DNA of 64,000 nt, taken from positions 124,281 through 188,280 of the forward strand of contig NZ_VTEX01000006.1 of the NCBI RefSeq assembly GCF_008180865.1, read 5' to 3'. This DNA is from Rossellomorea aquimaris. Its GTDB lineage: Bacteria > Bacillota > Bacilli > Bacillales > Bacillaceae_B. Position numbers and translations under genes: made by a program. Each line of letters opens with the position of its first letter. The first letter of the stretch is position 1. Below the pieces are notes generated by a model. That model saw nothing but the letters and a program-made list of their open reading frames with translations, did not search any database and had not been told where the DNA came from. This document shows positions 43,118 to 54,939 of the stretch, piece after piece.

Positions 43118-44254
43118 ATGGAGTTACGATTCACGGAAGAGCAACAGATGATGAGAAAGATGGTACGGGATTTTGCCGAAACGGAAATCCAGCCGTTTAT
43201 CGAGAAGATGGAAGAAGGGCAATTCCCGAGAGAGATATTGAATAAAATGGCGGAACTTGGGTTGATGGGCATCACGATCCCTGAGAAATATGGCGGCTCT
43301 GAAATGGATTTCACATCCTACATCATTGCCATACATGAGCTGTCCAAAGTAAGCGCAACCATCGGGGTGATCCTGTCTGTGCATACTTCAGTAGGAACAA
43401 ATCCGATTCTTTATTTCGGTAACGAAGACCAGAAACAAAAGTACCTTCCCAAGCTTGCGACCGGGGAATATTTAGGCGCTTTCTGCCTGACGGAACCAAG
43501 TGCAGGATCGGATGCGAAAAGCTTGAAAACGAAAGCCGAAAAACGTGACGATCACTATGTATTAAATGGATCAAAAGTATTTATTACAAATGGTGGAGAA
43601 GCGGATACGTATATTGTCTTTGCCGCAACGGATCTGTCAAAAGGGAGCCGGGGAGTATCAGCCTTCATCGTAGAGAAAGATACACCGGGTCTTGTGATTG
43701 GAAAAGACGAACATAAAATGGGTCTCCACGGTTCGAGAACGGTGCAGTTGACGTTTGAAGATATGAAAGTACCGGCTGAAAACCTTCTGGGTCAAGAAGG
43801 GGAAGGTTTCAAAATCGCCATGGCGAATCTGGATGTCGGTAGAATCGGAATCGCAGCGCAGGCGTTGGGAATCGCAGAAGCGGCTTTCGACTATTCCACC
43901 GCTTATGCCAAAGAGCGCGTACAATTCGGTAAGCCGATCGCAGCCCAACAGGGGATCGGATTTAAGCTTGCAGATATGGCGACGGCCGTTGAAGGATCGA
44001 AGCTTCTTGTGTATCGTGCGGCAAATCTTCGTTCAAATAACATTTCCTGTGGAAAAGAAGCAAGCATGGCAAAGCTATTTGCTTCTAAAACAGCAGTGGA
44101 AGTCTCAACAGAAGCCATTCAGGTTTACGGAGGATATGGCTATACGAAGGAATATCCGGTTGAACGTCTATTCCGTGATGCGAAGGTGACGGAGATTTAT
44201 GAGGGTACGAGTGAGATTCAGAGAATGGTGATTGGGAAGAATTTATTGGTTTAG
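43118..44254 (+). CDS. mmgC: Acyl-CoA dehydrogenase, MmgC-like
   Basis: A 378-residue FAD enzyme that oxidises acyl-CoA to enoyl-CoA and passes electrons to ETF. Features: [32 protein letters not shown] near residue 125, VFITNGGEADTYIV, the catalytic Glu in the C-terminal region near IYEGTSEIQRMVIGKN (position typical of short-chain enzymes), and QVYGGYGYTKEYPVERLFRD. AGGGAGG precedes the ATG. Third gene of the mmg-like operon. A 99-bp repeat follows at 44304. Confidence 0.92.
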   Translation: MELRFTEEQQMMRKMVRDFAETEIQPFIEKMEEGQFPREILNKMAELGLMGITIPEKYGGSEMDFTSYIIAIHELSKVSATIGVILSVHTSVGTNPILYFGNEDQKQKYLPKLATGEYLGAFCLTEPSAGSDAKSLKTKAEKRDDHYVLNGSKVFITNGGEADTYIVFAATDLSKGSRGVSAFIVEKDTPGLVIGKDEHKMGLHGSRTVQLTFEDMKVPAENLLGQEGEGFKIAMANLDVGRIGIAAQALGIAEAAFDYSTAYAKERVQFGKPIAAQQGIGFKLADMATAVEGSKLLVYRAANLRSNNISCGKEASMAKLFASKTAVEVSTEAIQVYGGYGYTKEYPVERLFRDAKVTEIYEGTSEIQRMVIGKNLLV

Positions 44255-44303
44255 AGTGATGGATGGGTTTGAGATCTTGGAAGAGTGTATTTGTGCACGT
44301 ATT

Positions 44304-44402
44304 CTGAAGCGTGTCAGGCACCTGAACTTGATAGTGATGTTTCGTGGCGTAAAGGGGTTTGTTGCTTTGCTTGCATCGTAAGGGTGCCAGACCCGGTATG
44401 TA
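44304..44402 (+). repeat. 99-bp repeat E1
   Basis: Starts CTGAAGCGTGTCAGGCACCT, contains TTCGTGGCGTAAAGGGGTT, and ends AGGGTGCCAGACCCGGTATG plus TA. The matching copy E2 is at 45616-45714. The ends are imperfect inverted repeats (GTGTCAGGCACC / GGTGCCAGACCC). Confidence 0.9.
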
Positions 44403-44429
44403 GTAGATCATAGATATGGAGGAATTGAA

Positions 44430-45569
44430 ATGAATTTTAAATTATCGGAAGAGCATGAAATGATACGTAAGATGGTGCGTGATTTTGCGCGGAATGAGGT
44501 GGCCCCGACTGCTGCCGAACGTGATGAGGAAGAGCGCTTTGATATGGACTTGTTTAAGAAAATGGCTGAGCTTGGATTGACGGGAATTCCTTGGCCGGAG
44601 GAGTACGGTGGAATCGGGAGTGACTACCTCGCATACTGCATCGCCGTTGAAGAGCTTTCAAGAGTGTGTGCGTCTACGGGGGTAACCCTTTCAGCCCATA
44701 CATCGTTAGCGGGATGGCCGGTATATAAATTCGGTACAGAAGAGCAAAAGCAGAAGTACCTTCGTCCAATGGCACAAGGTGAAAAAATCGGGGCTTACGG
44801 ATTGACTGAGCCAGGTTCAGGATCCGATGCCGGCGGTATGAAAACGACGGCCCGTTTAGAAGGAGACCATTACGTATTGAATGGCTCTAAGATTTTCATC
44901 ACAAACGGTGGAATCGCCGATACGTATATCGTATTTGCTTTGACAGATCCTTCCCAGCGCCAGCGTGGAACGAGTGCGTTCATCGTTGAGGCAGATTTCA
45001 AAGGGTTCTCTGTAGGAAAGAAGGAGAAGAAGCTCGGGATTCGTTCATCACCAACCACTGAAATCGTATTTGAAGACTGTAAGGTACCAAAAGAAAACAT
45101 GCTAGGAAACGAAGGGGATGGATTCAAGATTGCCATGATGACCCTTGATGGGGGACGTAACGGAATTGCAGCTCAGGCGGTCGGGATTGCCCAAGGAGCC
45201 CTTGATGCGTCTGTCGATTATGCAAAAGAGCGTGAGCAATTCGGGAAGCCGATTGCTGCGAATCAGGGAATTTCATTCAAAATTGCCGACATGGCGACGT
45301 CCATCGAAGCTTCCCGTCTACTAACCTATCAAGCTGCGTGGCTTGAGTCAGAAGGCCTTCCATACGGAAAAGAATCGGCGATGTCGAAGCTGATGGCAGG
45401 GGATACAGCAATGAAAGTGACAACGGAAGCGGTTCAGATCTTTGGTGGATATGGTTATACGAAGGATTATCCTGTGGAGCGCTATATGCGTGATGCGAAG
45501 ATTACGCAGATTTATGAGGGGACGCAGGAGATTCAGAGATTGGTTATTTCGCGGATGGTGACGAAGTAG
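44430..45569 (+). CDS. acdA: Acyl-CoA dehydrogenase, AcdA-like
   Basis: A 379-residue FAD enzyme, clearly related to the preceding gene product (same motifs: [63 protein letters not shown]). The pair looks like an old duplication. Gene order before icmF matches B. subtilis acdA - icmF, which suggests short- or branched-chain acyl-CoA (isobutyryl) as substrate. GGAGG precedes the ATG. Framed by the 99-bp repeats E1 and E2. Confidence 0.92.
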   Translation: MNFKLSEEHEMIRKMVRDFARNEVAPTAAERDEEERFDMDLFKKMAELGLTGIPWPEEYGGIGSDYLAYCIAVEELSRVCASTGVTLSAHTSLAGWPVYKFGTEEQKQKYLRPMAQGEKIGAYGLTEPGSGSDAGGMKTTARLEGDHYVLNGSKIFITNGGIADTYIVFALTDPSQRQRGTSAFIVEADFKGFSVGKKEKKLGIRSSPTTEIVFEDCKVPKENMLGNEGDGFKIAMMTLDGGRNGIAAQAVGIAQGALDASVDYAKEREQFGKPIAANQGISFKIADMATSIEASRLLTYQAAWLESEGLPYGKESAMSKLMAGDTAMKVTTEAVQIFGGYGYTKDYPVERYMRDAKITQIYEGTQEIQRLVISRMVTK

Positions 45570-45615
45570 GGATTTTGGGTGTAATGGGATTTTTGTAGAG
45601 GATCTCTTGGTCGTC

Positions 45616-45714
45616 CTGAAGCGTGTCAGGCACCTGATAGGTTCTACTACGCTTCGTGGCGTAAAGGGGTTCGTATCATTGCATGCGACTTTAAGGTGCC
45701 AGACCCGGTATGTA
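45616..45714 (+). repeat. 99-bp repeat E2
   Basis: Same length and ends as E1, with the middle variable (TAGGTTCTACTACG in place of ACTTGATAGTGATG). It lies 46 bases after the acdA-like stop codon. Confidence 0.9.
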
Positions 45715-45824
45715 TAGATATATGGTTAGAGAGATAGAAGAACTTCTGCTTTGTTGGGGGATGAGGCAGATTGGTCTGGAATGGGGTCAATGGGAGAAAT
45801 GGATAGTAAAGGCGGTCGGTTGTT

Positions 45825-46478
45825 TTGAATAAGAAGAGGGAAGTTCATGCTTCGGTTAAGGATGAGCGTTTAGTAGAAAAGCGGCGTGATCAGATGATTC
45901 GTGGGGCCGTCTCTCTATTTAAACAAAAGGGGTTTCATCGCACCACGACTAGAGAGATCGCAAAGGCCGCCGGATTCAGTATCGGAACGTTATATGAATA
46001 TATTCGAACAAAGGAAGATGTCTTGTACTTAGTATGTGACAGCATTTATGAGCAGGTCCGGCTGGAGCTTGAGGAGCTGGATGTCGGAAAAGGGACACTG
46101 GAGAGCTTAAGGCTTGGCATCGCTCATTATTTTAAAGTGATGGATCGTATGCAGGATGAAGTCCTCGTCATGTATCAGGAGGCGAAATCCTTATCGAAGG
46201 ACGCCCTTCCATATGTACTGCGTAAAGAACTTGAAATGGTGGGGATGGTGGAAAATCTCATCATTGGCTGTGTCGAGAGTGGAAAGCTTGAGCTTGATGA
46301 AGATCAGATCCATATGCTGGCTCAAAATGTATTCGTCCAGGGACAGATGTGGGGATTCCGTCGTTGGGCACTTCAGAAGAGATTTACACTCGATGAATAC
46401 ATCAATCTTCAAATCGAACTCACTTTTGCAGGCGTCATAGGGTTTGAAAAACAAGGGAGAACAGGGGGAGTAATATGA
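45825..46478 (+). CDS. TetR family regulator upstream of icmF
   Basis: A 217-residue TetR-type regulator: DNA-binding domain at about residues 18-70 ([40 protein letters not shown]) and a helical ligand domain. TTG start. It overlaps icmF by 4 bases (ATGA), so it is translated with it. Likely controls the branched-chain or fatty acyl-CoA genes around it; acyl-CoA is a plausible ligand by family analogy. The candidate operator is at 40771-40794. Confidence 0.9.
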   Translation: MNKKREVHASVKDERLVEKRRDQMIRGAVSLFKQKGFHRTTTREIAKAAGFSIGTLYEYIRTKEDVLYLVCDSIYEQVRLELEELDVGKGTLESLRLGIAHYFKVMDRMQDEVLVMYQEAKSLSKDALPYVLRKELEMVGMVENLIIGCVESGKLELDEDQIHMLAQNVFVQGQMWGFRRWALQKRFTLDEYINLQIELTFAGVIGFEKQGRTGGVI

Positions 46479-49400
46479 GCACGGTTGAAATTTATAAACC
46501 AAAGCACCATGTTCGTTTTGTCACGGCTTCGAGTCTGTTTGACGGACATGATGCGTCGATCAACATAATGCGTCGGATTATCCAGGCAAGCGGGGCAGAG
46601 GTTATCCACTTAGGTCATAACCGCTCCGTGGAGGAAGTCGTCAATGCCGCGATTCAAGAGGATGTACAGGGAATCGCGATTTCGTCCTACCAGGGCGGAC
46701 ACGTTGAATACTTCAAGTATATGTACGACCTTTTGAAAGAAAGAGGAGCGTCTCATATCCGCATTTATGGCGGTGGTGGGGGCGTGATCATCCCACGTGA
46801 AATCAAAGAGCTTCACGAATACGGGATTGCCCGCATCTTCTCACCTGAAGACGGTCGCAAGCATGGTCTTCAAGGAATGATCAACAACATGATTGAAGAG
46901 TGTGATTTTCCGACAATCAAGGGAAGTGTGAATCAAGAGGTTGAAAAGCTTTCGACTGGAAATGTGAACACGGTTTCGAAGCTGATTTCACTTGCAGAGT
47001 ATCAAGTCGGAGCGAATGAAGAAGTGGCGGCGACGGCCCAAACCGTTTTTTCTGAAATAAAGAACTTAGCGAAAAAAGTTCCTGTTCTGGGGATCACAGG
47101 AACAGGTGGAGCAGGGAAGAGCTCCCTGACGGATGAGCTGATCCGTCGTTTCATCAACGAGCTTCCTGAAAAGAAGATCGCGATACTATCCATCGATCCC
47201 ACGAAACAGAAAACAGGCGGAGCCCTTCTTGGGGACCGCATTCGTATGAATGCCATCTTCAATCCTCGCGTCTATATGCGAAGCCTCGCTACCCGTGGGT
47301 CGAAAACAGAGCTTTCACTGGCCATCAAGGATGCCATCAATGTGGTCAAAGCGGCAGGTTATGATCTGATCGTCGTTGAAACGAGCGGGATCGGTCAGGG
47401 GGATGCGGAAATCGCTGAAATCTGTGATATGTCCATGTATGTGATGACAAGTGAGTTTGGTGCTCCGTCACAGCTCGAGAAAATCGATATGATCGATTTT
47501 GCCGACCTTATCGTCATCAATAAATTTGAGCGTAAAGGCTCGGAGGATGCAAGACGCCAGGTCCAGAAGCAGTATCAGCGCAGCCACTTGCTTTTTGATA
47601 AAGATTTAGATGACATGCCGGTATACGGAACGATCGCCAGCCAGTTCAACGATCCGGGTACGAACGCGTTGTTTGCAGCGATCGTTGAAACCGTGAATAA
47701 GAAAATGGAACTGGATTGGAAAACGGGCTTCTCCAAAGATGTAGATGTGGAAAAGCAAAACGTCATCATTCCAAACAATCGCCGTTACTATCTCCGTGAG
47801 ATTGCGGAAACGGTCCGGAACTATCATAAAAAAGCCGAAGAACAGGTGAACCTCGCACGCAGGTTGTTCCAATTGGAAGGGGCAATCGAAGCGGTTAACG
47901 AAAAAGAAACAAATGATGGGGTCATTACATCTCTTCAGACGTTGAAAGATGAAGTCGAAAACAAATTAACAGCTGAGTCGAAACAGATTTTACAAAAATG
48001 GGATGGGTTAAAAGAAACCTACAGCAAAGATCAATTCATCACAAAAATCCGTGATAAAGAAATCGTCACTGAATTAAAGACAAAGAGCTTATCGGGACTC
48101 GATATTCCGAAAGTGGCCCTTCCAAAATACAAAGACTACGGACAGATTCTGGATTGGGTATACAAAGAGAATGTTCCAGGCTCATTCCCATACACAGCAG
48201 GAGTGTTTCCTTTTAAACGAAAAGGGGAAGATCCGAAGCGTCAGTTTGCAGGGGAAGGCACACCTGAACGGACGAATCGCCGTTTCCATTATCTATCGAA
48301 GGATGATGATGCGAAACGCCTGAGTACAGCGTTTGATTCTGTAACGTTATATGGTGAAGATCCGGATCACCGTCCGGACATTTACGGTAAGGTCGGAGAG
48401 AGCGGAGTAAGCATCTGTACACTTGAAGACATGAAGAAGCTATACGCCGGCTTTGATCTGTGTGCCCCTTCCACGTCTGTATCCATGACGATCAATGGTC
48501 CGGCACCGATCATCCTGGCTATGTATATGAATACGGCTATCGATCAGCAGATCCGCATGAAAGAAGAAGAGCTTGGCCGTGTGCTGACGGTGGAAGAATA
48601 TGTTGAAGTAAAGGAACAAACGCTTCAGGTCGTTCGTGGAACCGTGCAAGCTGATATTCTAAAAGAAGATCAAGGACAAAATACGTGTATCTTCTCGACT
48701 GAATTTGCCCTTCGCATGATGGGTGACATCCAACAATACTTCATCGATCATAAAGTACGGAACTATTACTCTGTATCGATTTCAGGCTATCATATCGCTG
48801 AAGCGGGAGCGAACCCGATTTCACAGCTTGCCTTCACATTGGCGAACGGGTTCACTTACGTTGAATACTATTTAAGTCGCGGAATGGACATCAATGCGTT
48901 TGCACCAAATTTATCGTTCTTCTTCTCGAACGGACTCGATCCCGAGTATACGGTGATCGGACGTGTGGCCCGCCGCATTTGGTCAACGGTGATGCGTGAT
49001 AAATATGGCGCAAATGAAAGAAGTCAAAAACTGAAGTACCATATTCAAACATCCGGGCGCTCTCTTCATGCCCAGGAGATTGACTTCAATGATATCCGTA
49101 CGACGCTTCAAGCCTTGATGGCCCTGCAGGATAACTGTAACTCCCTGCACACCAATGCCTATGATGAAGCCATCACGACACCTACAGAGGAATCGGTCCG
49201 CCGTGCCATGGCGATTCAGATGATCATCACGAAAGAACACGGATTATCGAAAAATGAAAATCCGCTTCAAGGATCGTTCATCGCAGAAGAACTGACCGAT
49301 CTGGTGGAGGAAATGGTTCTGACAGAATTTGATCGCCTGAATGATCGAGGCGGCGTACTTGGATCGATGGAAACTCAGTATCAACGAGGCAAAATCCAAG

Positions 49401-49741
49401 AAGAATCCATGTACTACGAAATGAAAAAGCATTCCGGGGAACTTCCGATCGTAGGAGTGAACACGTACCTGAATCCAACTCCACCTTCAGAGGAACAAAT
49501 GGACAGCATGGAACTTGCACGTGCAACGAAGGAAGAAAAAGAAACACAAATTCATAATCTGCGAGACTTCCAATCACAACATAAAGATCAATCCGAAGAA
49601 GCACTGACCCGCTTAAAACAAGCAGCAGTGAACGGAGGAAACATCTTTGAAGAACTCATGGAAACAGTAAAAGTGGCCAGTCTCGGCCAAATCACACGGG
49701 CCTTATATGAAGTTGGCGGACAGTACCGTCGCAATATGTAA
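46475..49741 (+). CDS. icmF: Fused isobutyryl-CoA mutase IcmF (B12-dependent, with built-in GTPase)
   Basis: A 1088-residue fusion. Residues about 10-150 are the cobalamin-binding domain ([31 protein letters not shown]). Residues about 200-420 are a MeaB-like G-protein chaperone with the P-loop [17 protein letters not shown] from residue 206 and [16 protein letters not shown]. Residues about 560-1088 are the mutase large domain ([42 protein letters not shown]-like [20 protein letters not shown]). It interconverts isobutyryl-CoA and butyryl-CoA (some also pivalyl-CoA) with adenosylcobalamin. GGGGGAG precedes the ATG. Terminator at 49760. Confidence 0.96.
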   Translation: MSTVEIYKPKHHVRFVTASSLFDGHDASINIMRRIIQASGAEVIHLGHNRSVEEVVNAAIQEDVQGIAISSYQGGHVEYFKYMYDLLKERGASHIRIYGGGGGVIIPREIKELHEYGIARIFSPEDGRKHGLQGMINNMIEECDFPTIKGSVNQEVEKLSTGNVNTVSKLISLAEYQVGANEEVAATAQTVFSEIKNLAKKVPVLGITGTGGAGKSSLTDELIRRFINELPEKKIAILSIDPTKQKTGGALLGDRIRMNAIFNPRVYMRSLATRGSKTELSLAIKDAINVVKAAGYDLIVVETSGIGQGDAEIAEICDMSMYVMTSEFGAPSQLEKIDMIDFADLIVINKFERKGSEDARRQVQKQYQRSHLLFDKDLDDMPVYGTIASQFNDPGTNALFAAIVETVNKKMELDWKTGFSKDVDVEKQNVIIPNNRRYYLREIAETVRNYHKKAEEQVNLARRLFQLEGAIEAVNEKETNDGVITSLQTLKDEVENKLTAESKQILQKWDGLKETYSKDQFITKIRDKEIVTELKTKSLSGLDIPKVALPKYKDYGQILDWVYKENVPGSFPYTAGVFPFKRKGEDPKRQFAGEGTPERTNRRFHYLSKDDDAKRLSTAFDSVTLYGEDPDHRPDIYGKVGESGVSICTLEDMKKLYAGFDLCAPSTSVSMTINGPAPIILAMYMNTAIDQQIRMKEEELGRVLTVEEYVEVKEQTLQVVRGTVQADILKEDQGQNTCIFSTEFALRMMGDIQQYFIDHKVRNYYSVSISGYHIAEAGANPISQLAFTLANGFTYVEYYLSRGMDINAFAPNLSFFFSNGLDPEYTVIGRVARRIWSTVMRDKYGANERSQKLKYHIQTSGRSLHAQEIDFNDIRTTLQALMALQDNCNSLHTNAYDEAITTPTEESVRRAMAIQMIITKEHGLSKNENPLQGSFIAEELTDLVEEMVLTEFDRLNDRGGVLGSMETQYQRGKIQEESMYYEMKKHSGELPIVGVNTYLNPTPPSEEQMDSMELARATKEEKETQIHNLRDFQSQHKDQSEEALTRLKQAAVNGGNIFEELMETVKVASLGQITRALYEVGGQYRRNM

Positions 49742-49759
49742 AGAAATCATGAAGAAGAT

Positions 49760-49792
49760 GAGACTACTGTGGGGGTGCAGTGGTCTCTTTTT
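49760..49792 (+). terminator. Terminator of tetR-icmF
   Basis: GAGACTACTG ... CAGTGGTCTC with TTTTTC tail. Confidence 0.88.
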
Positions 49793-49922
49793 CACTCAGT
49801 GGGGACTTCTATATGGTGGTCAATGGATATATTCATAGCGATGGGTGGGTTGTATTTTTTCTAAGACTGTTTTCTATATTAATTAGGTCTGCCTTGTGAA
49901 TTTGAAAGTAATATTAGCTAAG

Positions 49923-50045
49923 TTGATTGGAGCGGAAGGTGCTCGACTCCTGCGGGAATAGTGGGACAGGTGAGACCCCACAGGCGAAGCCGAGGAGGCT
50001 CACCGCCCACCCCGCGGAAAGCGAGCATCCTGGAGCGGAAATCAA
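49923..50045 (+). repeat. Structured repeat R3 (about 123 bp)
   Basis: TTGATT...AATCAA ends. It holds GGTGCTCG/CGAGCATCC, CTCCTGCGGG/CCCGCGG, GTGGG/CCCAC, GGTGAG/CTCACC and the loop GGCGAAGCC. About 85% like R4; similarity continues past the right end (CTACTC...AACAAAGT). The rest of the 540-base gap shows no gene. Confidence 0.93.
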
Positions 50046-50281
50046 CCACTACTCGCTCATGGGGAAGTAGCAACAAAGTCTAAGAAAAGAACCTAATCAA
50101 TACAGAGCTATGTTAAATAATCGAAAATAAGTTTAAAAAGTCCATAAACAGTCTATCCTTTAAACAAAATCAACCAATTTTTAACACGATCTTAATAGTA
50201 GTCGGGTATCATTTCCTATATAATGAGAATTGTCAGATTAGTGAGAGGATAAGAACGATACATACGTTTGGATGTGAGACT

Positions 50282-50464
50282 GTGAAGACCATTTTTCGTT
50301 ATATACTATTAGCCATCATCCTATTTGCTGCAGTACTTCTATATCAGCTGCAATTAGGAGCGATTCCTTTTCTTCTACTCTCTTTCTATCTTTTCTATGA
50401 AGCGTTCCGTGTAATTCGAAACGGTGAAAAAGAAGAGAAATGGGAAAGCGGCAGACCTTCCTGA
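50282..50464 (+). CDS. Small membrane protein upstream of rpoE, unknown
   Basis: A 60-residue protein with two hydrophobic segments (YILLAIILFAAVLLYQL and AIPFLLLSFYLFYEAFRVI) and a charged end (RNGEKEEKWESGRPS). No family recognised. GTG start with only a weak GGATGTGAG site. It is intact and co-directional with rpoE; coding is likely but not certain. Confidence 0.6.
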   Translation: MKTIFRYILLAIILFAAVLLYQLQLGAIPFLLLSFYLFYEAFRVIRNGEKEEKWESGRPS

Positions 50465-50624
50465 TTCCAGTTGTGAAAAAAATGCAAGAAAAACCAGATA
50501 GGTATAGCATAAAGTCTTTTCTATTGTTTATAATGATGAATATGGTTAGAATTGATAATGGAGAATTTTTGCCCTTTTTTACTCTACTTAGTAGAGTGTG
50601 AAATAGAGAAAGGAAGTGCGTTAA

Positions 50625-51194
50625 TTGAGTCTTAAGCAGTTATCCAAAGAAGAATTACGTCAAACATCATTCATTGAGTTGGCACATGAGATTTTAACAG
50701 AGAAAAAGAAAGCGATGCCCTTCGAAGACTTAGTCAAGGAAATTAAAGGTTTGCTTGAAATCTCTGAAAAAGAGGTTCGCAGCCGCTTACTTCAATTCTA
50801 CACGGACCTTAATGTCGAGGGACGTTTTATTGCAATGGGCGATAACAGTTGGGGATTAAGAGAATGGTATCCGGTGGATCAAATCGAGGAAGAAACGGTT
50901 CCAACGATGAAGTCCAGCAAAAAGAAAAAAGCGAAGAAGAAAGACGATGACGATTTAGATCTTGAAGATTACGATGATCTGGACGATGAAGATCTTGATT
51001 ATGATGATCTTGATGACACGGACGATGACGATGATCTGACAGATGACGACGATGTAGACGCCGTTGACGACGATGCAGATGAAGATCTGGACATCGATGA
51101 AGACGAGGAAGAACTTGAAATCGATGAATTCGATGAAGTCGATGAAGACGAAGAAGAAGAAGAAGATCTTGATGAGGAAAAGGACGATAAATAA
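50625..51194 (+). CDS. rpoE: RNA polymerase delta subunit
   Basis: A 189-residue subunit that binds RNA polymerase and speeds recycling. The N-terminal HARE-HTH domain (residues 1-90; LAHEILTEKKKAMPFEDLVK, DNSWGLREWYPVDQIEE) is followed by a Lys patch (SKKKKAKKKDD) and a disordered tail almost wholly of Asp and Glu (residues 105-189). TTG start after AAAGGAAG. Precedes pyrG as in B. subtilis. Confidence 0.97.
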   Translation: MSLKQLSKEELRQTSFIELAHEILTEKKKAMPFEDLVKEIKGLLEISEKEVRSRLLQFYTDLNVEGRFIAMGDNSWGLREWYPVDQIEEETVPTMKSSKKKKAKKKDDDDLDLEDYDDLDDEDLDYDDLDDTDDDDDLTDDDDVDAVDDDADEDLDIDEDEEELEIDEFDEVDEDEEEEEDLDEEKDDK

Positions 51195-51220
51195 TCCTCA
51201 CCTCTTATAAGCATCAGACA

Positions 51221-51263
51221 AACCTATCAAAAAGGCGTTTTTTCCTTTTTGATGGGTTTTTTT
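51221..51263 (+). terminator. Terminator of rpoE
   Basis: AACCTATCAAAAAGG and CCTTTTTGATGGGTT with T7. Confidence 0.93.
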
Positions 51264-51326
51264 ATGGTCTCGAGCCTTGTGCATCGAGTGATGCCATTGA
51301 TTGAAAATTCCCTCATCATTCTATGC

Positions 51327-51434
51327 TTGACTTCTTTCTTTGAGGAAGGTAGTATTTTATTTGGGCTCCTTAAAAAAGGACGAATTACGTATACAATGCT
51401 CCCCTTACATGTTTTGTAAGCGGGGCTTTTTTTA
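51327..51434 (+). promoter_or_regulatory. pyrG promoter and CTP-sensing attenuator
   Basis: TTGACT (51327-51332), 17 bases, TAGTAT (51350-51355), then a start at GGGCTCC (51363). A terminator GCTCCCCTTAC ... GTAAGCGGGGC with T7 follows at 51398-51434. In B. subtilis low CTP causes slippage that adds G residues at GGGC; the poly-G pairs with the C-rich terminator arm and prevents termination. All parts of that mechanism are visible. A further 250-base leader separates it from pyrG, with a TGAATTTAT/ATAAATTCA hairpin at about 51570-51620. Confidence 0.88.
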
Positions 51435-51657
51435 TTTTATAAGAAGAAAGCTTTGACGTAACAGGGTATTTTCTATTCCTTTATGTGTGGCGGATCGATT
51501 CTTAAAGACCCCTTACATTTTTATGTATATTGATAATAAGAGGCTGTCTTAAAGCTTGAGTATGCAGATGAATTTATATTAAGAGAATGGACTTGTCCTT
51601 CTTTGAACAAGATAAATTCATGACATACCTACAATAGACACCCTCTACTTTTTTTGA

Positions 51658-53292
<1,635 letters not shown>

Positions 53293-53305
53293 GATTTGAT
53301 TATGG

Positions 53306-53340
53306 AACTGCTCTCTCTGGTTTGGGAGGGCGGTTTTTTT
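53306..53340 (+). terminator. Terminator of pyrG
   Basis: AACTGCTCTC ... GGGAGGGCGGTT with T7. Confidence 0.88.
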
Positions 53341-53380
53341 GTTTGATAGGGTGGGGGTGGCCGATTTTTTTTAGGGGAAT

Positions 53381-53476
53381 CGGAATTTATCGACCGTTAT
53401 TGAAATGTATCAACCGAAATCCAAAATTATCGACCGTTAATCGGATTTATCAACCGTATTTTCAATTTATCAACCT
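53381..53476. repeat. Micro-array C: TATCRACCG every 20 bp, five copies
   Basis: TATCGACCG, TATCAACCG, TATCGACCG, TATCAACCG and TATCAACCT begin at 53388, 53408, 53428, 53448 and 53468, exactly 20 bp apart, each preceded by an A/T-rich spacer that varies. Located between the pyrG terminator and the S-box promoter. Confidence 0.93.
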
Positions 53477-53566
53477 AATTTTCACGATATAGATTGTTCT
53501 ATAATAAACGACAAATTTCGCGACTTTCCTCTTAACTCTTGTCTAGAAAATTCCCTAAAAAGAATA

Positions 53567-53595
53567 TTGACAATATTCCCACATATCGTTAATAT
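53567..53595 (+). promoter_or_regulatory. Promoter of the S-box operon
   Basis: TTGACA (53567-53572), 17 bases, TAATAT (53590-53595), about 35 bases before the riboswitch. Confidence 0.8.
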
Positions 53596-53635
53596 ATCGT
53601 TTATAGCGCATGCGAACTATATCAAATTTCATATT

Positions 53636-53742
53636 CTCTTATAAAGAGTTGGCAGAGGGACTGGCCCGATGACGCCCGGCAACCTACCGTACACACGGAA
53701 AGGTGCTAAAACCTGCAGGAAGAATTTCCTGAGTGATAAGAG
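53636..53742 (+). ncRNA. SAM-I (S-box) riboswitch
   Basis: P1 arms CTCTTAT and ATAAGAG close the aptamer. The S-box core is present: AGAGGGACTGGCCCGATGAC, CCCGGCAACC, GGTGCTAAAACCTGCAG, and the T-loop region to GTGATAAGAG. It binds S-adenosylmethionine and shuts off the operon downstream through the terminator at 53760. This places the following ABC transporter under methionine/SAM control. Confidence 0.96.
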
Positions 53743-53759
53743 TACGTTTATTTATACAT

Positions 53760-53793
53760 AAACCTCTTTTCTCTTGGGAAAAGGGGTTTTTTT
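53760..53793 (+). terminator. Riboswitch expression-platform terminator
   Basis: AAACCTCTTTTC-TCTTG-GGAAAAGGGGTTT with T-run. The CTCTT of its 5' arm can pair with the AAGAG of P1 to form the antiterminator when SAM is scarce. Confidence 0.92.
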
Positions 53794-53837
53794 AATTGAA
53801 AAATTAAGGTATATCACCTCGGGAGGAGAAAAGAACG

Positions 53838-54923
53838 ATGAAAAAAACGGCATCAATACTCGTATTACTCGCACTTATTTTCAGTTTAGTGGCTTGCCAG
53901 CCAAAGGTATCCCAGGAGGCGGACGCAGACAGTGGTAACAAAAAGGAAGCAACGTCTGATCATCCGCTAGCCAATAAAAAGATCGCACTAATTATGCAAA
54001 TCAATTTAGGGACATTTTCCGCTCAATACATAGAAGGTGTCAAAGAACAGGTAGAGAAGTTCGGAGGAAAGGTTCAAGTATTTACGTCTGAAGGAGATTT
54101 GGCAAAAATGTCTTCCAACCTGGATGCGGCCATCAACCAGAAGTTTGATGGTATCCTCATCGATCATGGAACGAAAGAAGCACTGCAATCAGGGGTGGAA
54201 AAGGCGAAGGAACAAAACATCCCGGTTGTCGTATTCGATGCGGATGTTGCATCAAAAGGGGTGACGGTCCTCGAACAGGGTGATCAGCAAATGGCTGAAC
54301 AGACCTTGACGAAGCTTTCAGATGAGCTTGGCGGCAAGGGTGAGATTGTGAAGATTTGGGTTGCAGGCTTTGCCCCGATGGAAAGACGCCAAGTGGCCTA
54401 TCAGGAATTTTCAGAAAAAAATCCCGATATTAAAGAGGTGGCAGCCTTTGGAGCGGCTACTCAGAATACGGCACTCGATACACAGGCTCAAATGGAGGCG
54501 ATTCTGAAACAGTATCCGAACAAAGGTGACATCGATGCTGTCTGGGCTGCATGGGATGAATTTGCAAAAGGGGCCGTTCGGGCAATCGAAGCGGCAGGAC
54601 GAGATGAAATCAAAGTATATGGAATCGACATGAGTGATGAAGATCTGCAAATCATTCAAAAAGATGGAAGCCCGTGGGTGGCATCGGCAGCGGTCGACCC
54701 GAAAGATATCGGCCGAGTGCAGGTCCGTTTCTTATATCAAAAGCTAAACGGCGAAGAAACACCTGAGAAAGTAAAGCTCGAACCGGTCTTTATTGAAAAA
54801 GAAGCATTGCCTGAAGAAACGATCACCACAGATCAATTACACGAGCACTTAGATGGCTGGGGAGCAAGTGAGCAAGGCTATACAGATGATTTGAAAAAGC
54901 TTGAAGGATCATTCACAGAGTAG
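53838..54923 (+). CDS. Sugar-type ABC transporter substrate-binding lipoprotein under S-box control
   Basis: A 361-residue lipoprotein (signal KKTASILVLLALIFSLVAC) of the RbsB-like periplasmic-binding class (Peripla_BP_4). Segments: KIALIMQINLGTFSAQYIEG, LDAAINQKFDGILIDHGTKE, GDIDAVWAAWDEFAKGAVRA, VYGIDMSDEDLQII. The closest architecture is ribose and AI-2 binding proteins. GGGAGGAG precedes the ATG. It is followed by a double ATPase and a permease (RbsA- and RbsC-like), with the SAM riboswitch upstream. A ribose-containing methionine-cycle metabolite such as methylthioribose is a plausible ligand; that is inference from control and family only. Confidence 0.92.
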   Translation: MKKTASILVLLALIFSLVACQPKVSQEADADSGNKKEATSDHPLANKKIALIMQINLGTFSAQYIEGVKEQVEKFGGKVQVFTSEGDLAKMSSNLDAAINQKFDGILIDHGTKEALQSGVEKAKEQNIPVVVFDADVASKGVTVLEQGDQQMAEQTLTKLSDELGGKGEIVKIWVAGFAPMERRQVAYQEFSEKNPDIKEVAAFGAATQNTALDTQAQMEAILKQYPNKGDIDAVWAAWDEFAKGAVRAIEAAGRDEIKVYGIDMSDEDLQIIQKDGSPWVASAAVDPKDIGRVQVRFLYQKLNGEETPEKVKLEPVFIEKEALPEETITTDQLHEHLDGWGASEQGYTDDLKKLEGSFTE

Positions 54924-54939
54924 AAAGGAGTTAGAAGAG

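Noticed and set aside
50999..51214. A Ser-rich open frame opposite rpoE
   Set aside because: It is the antisense of the Asp/Glu repeat codons of the delta subunit tail.
53381..53476. CRISPR array
   Set aside because: Repeat unit is 9 bases and spacers 11 bases; there are no cas genes. It is a phased short-word array.
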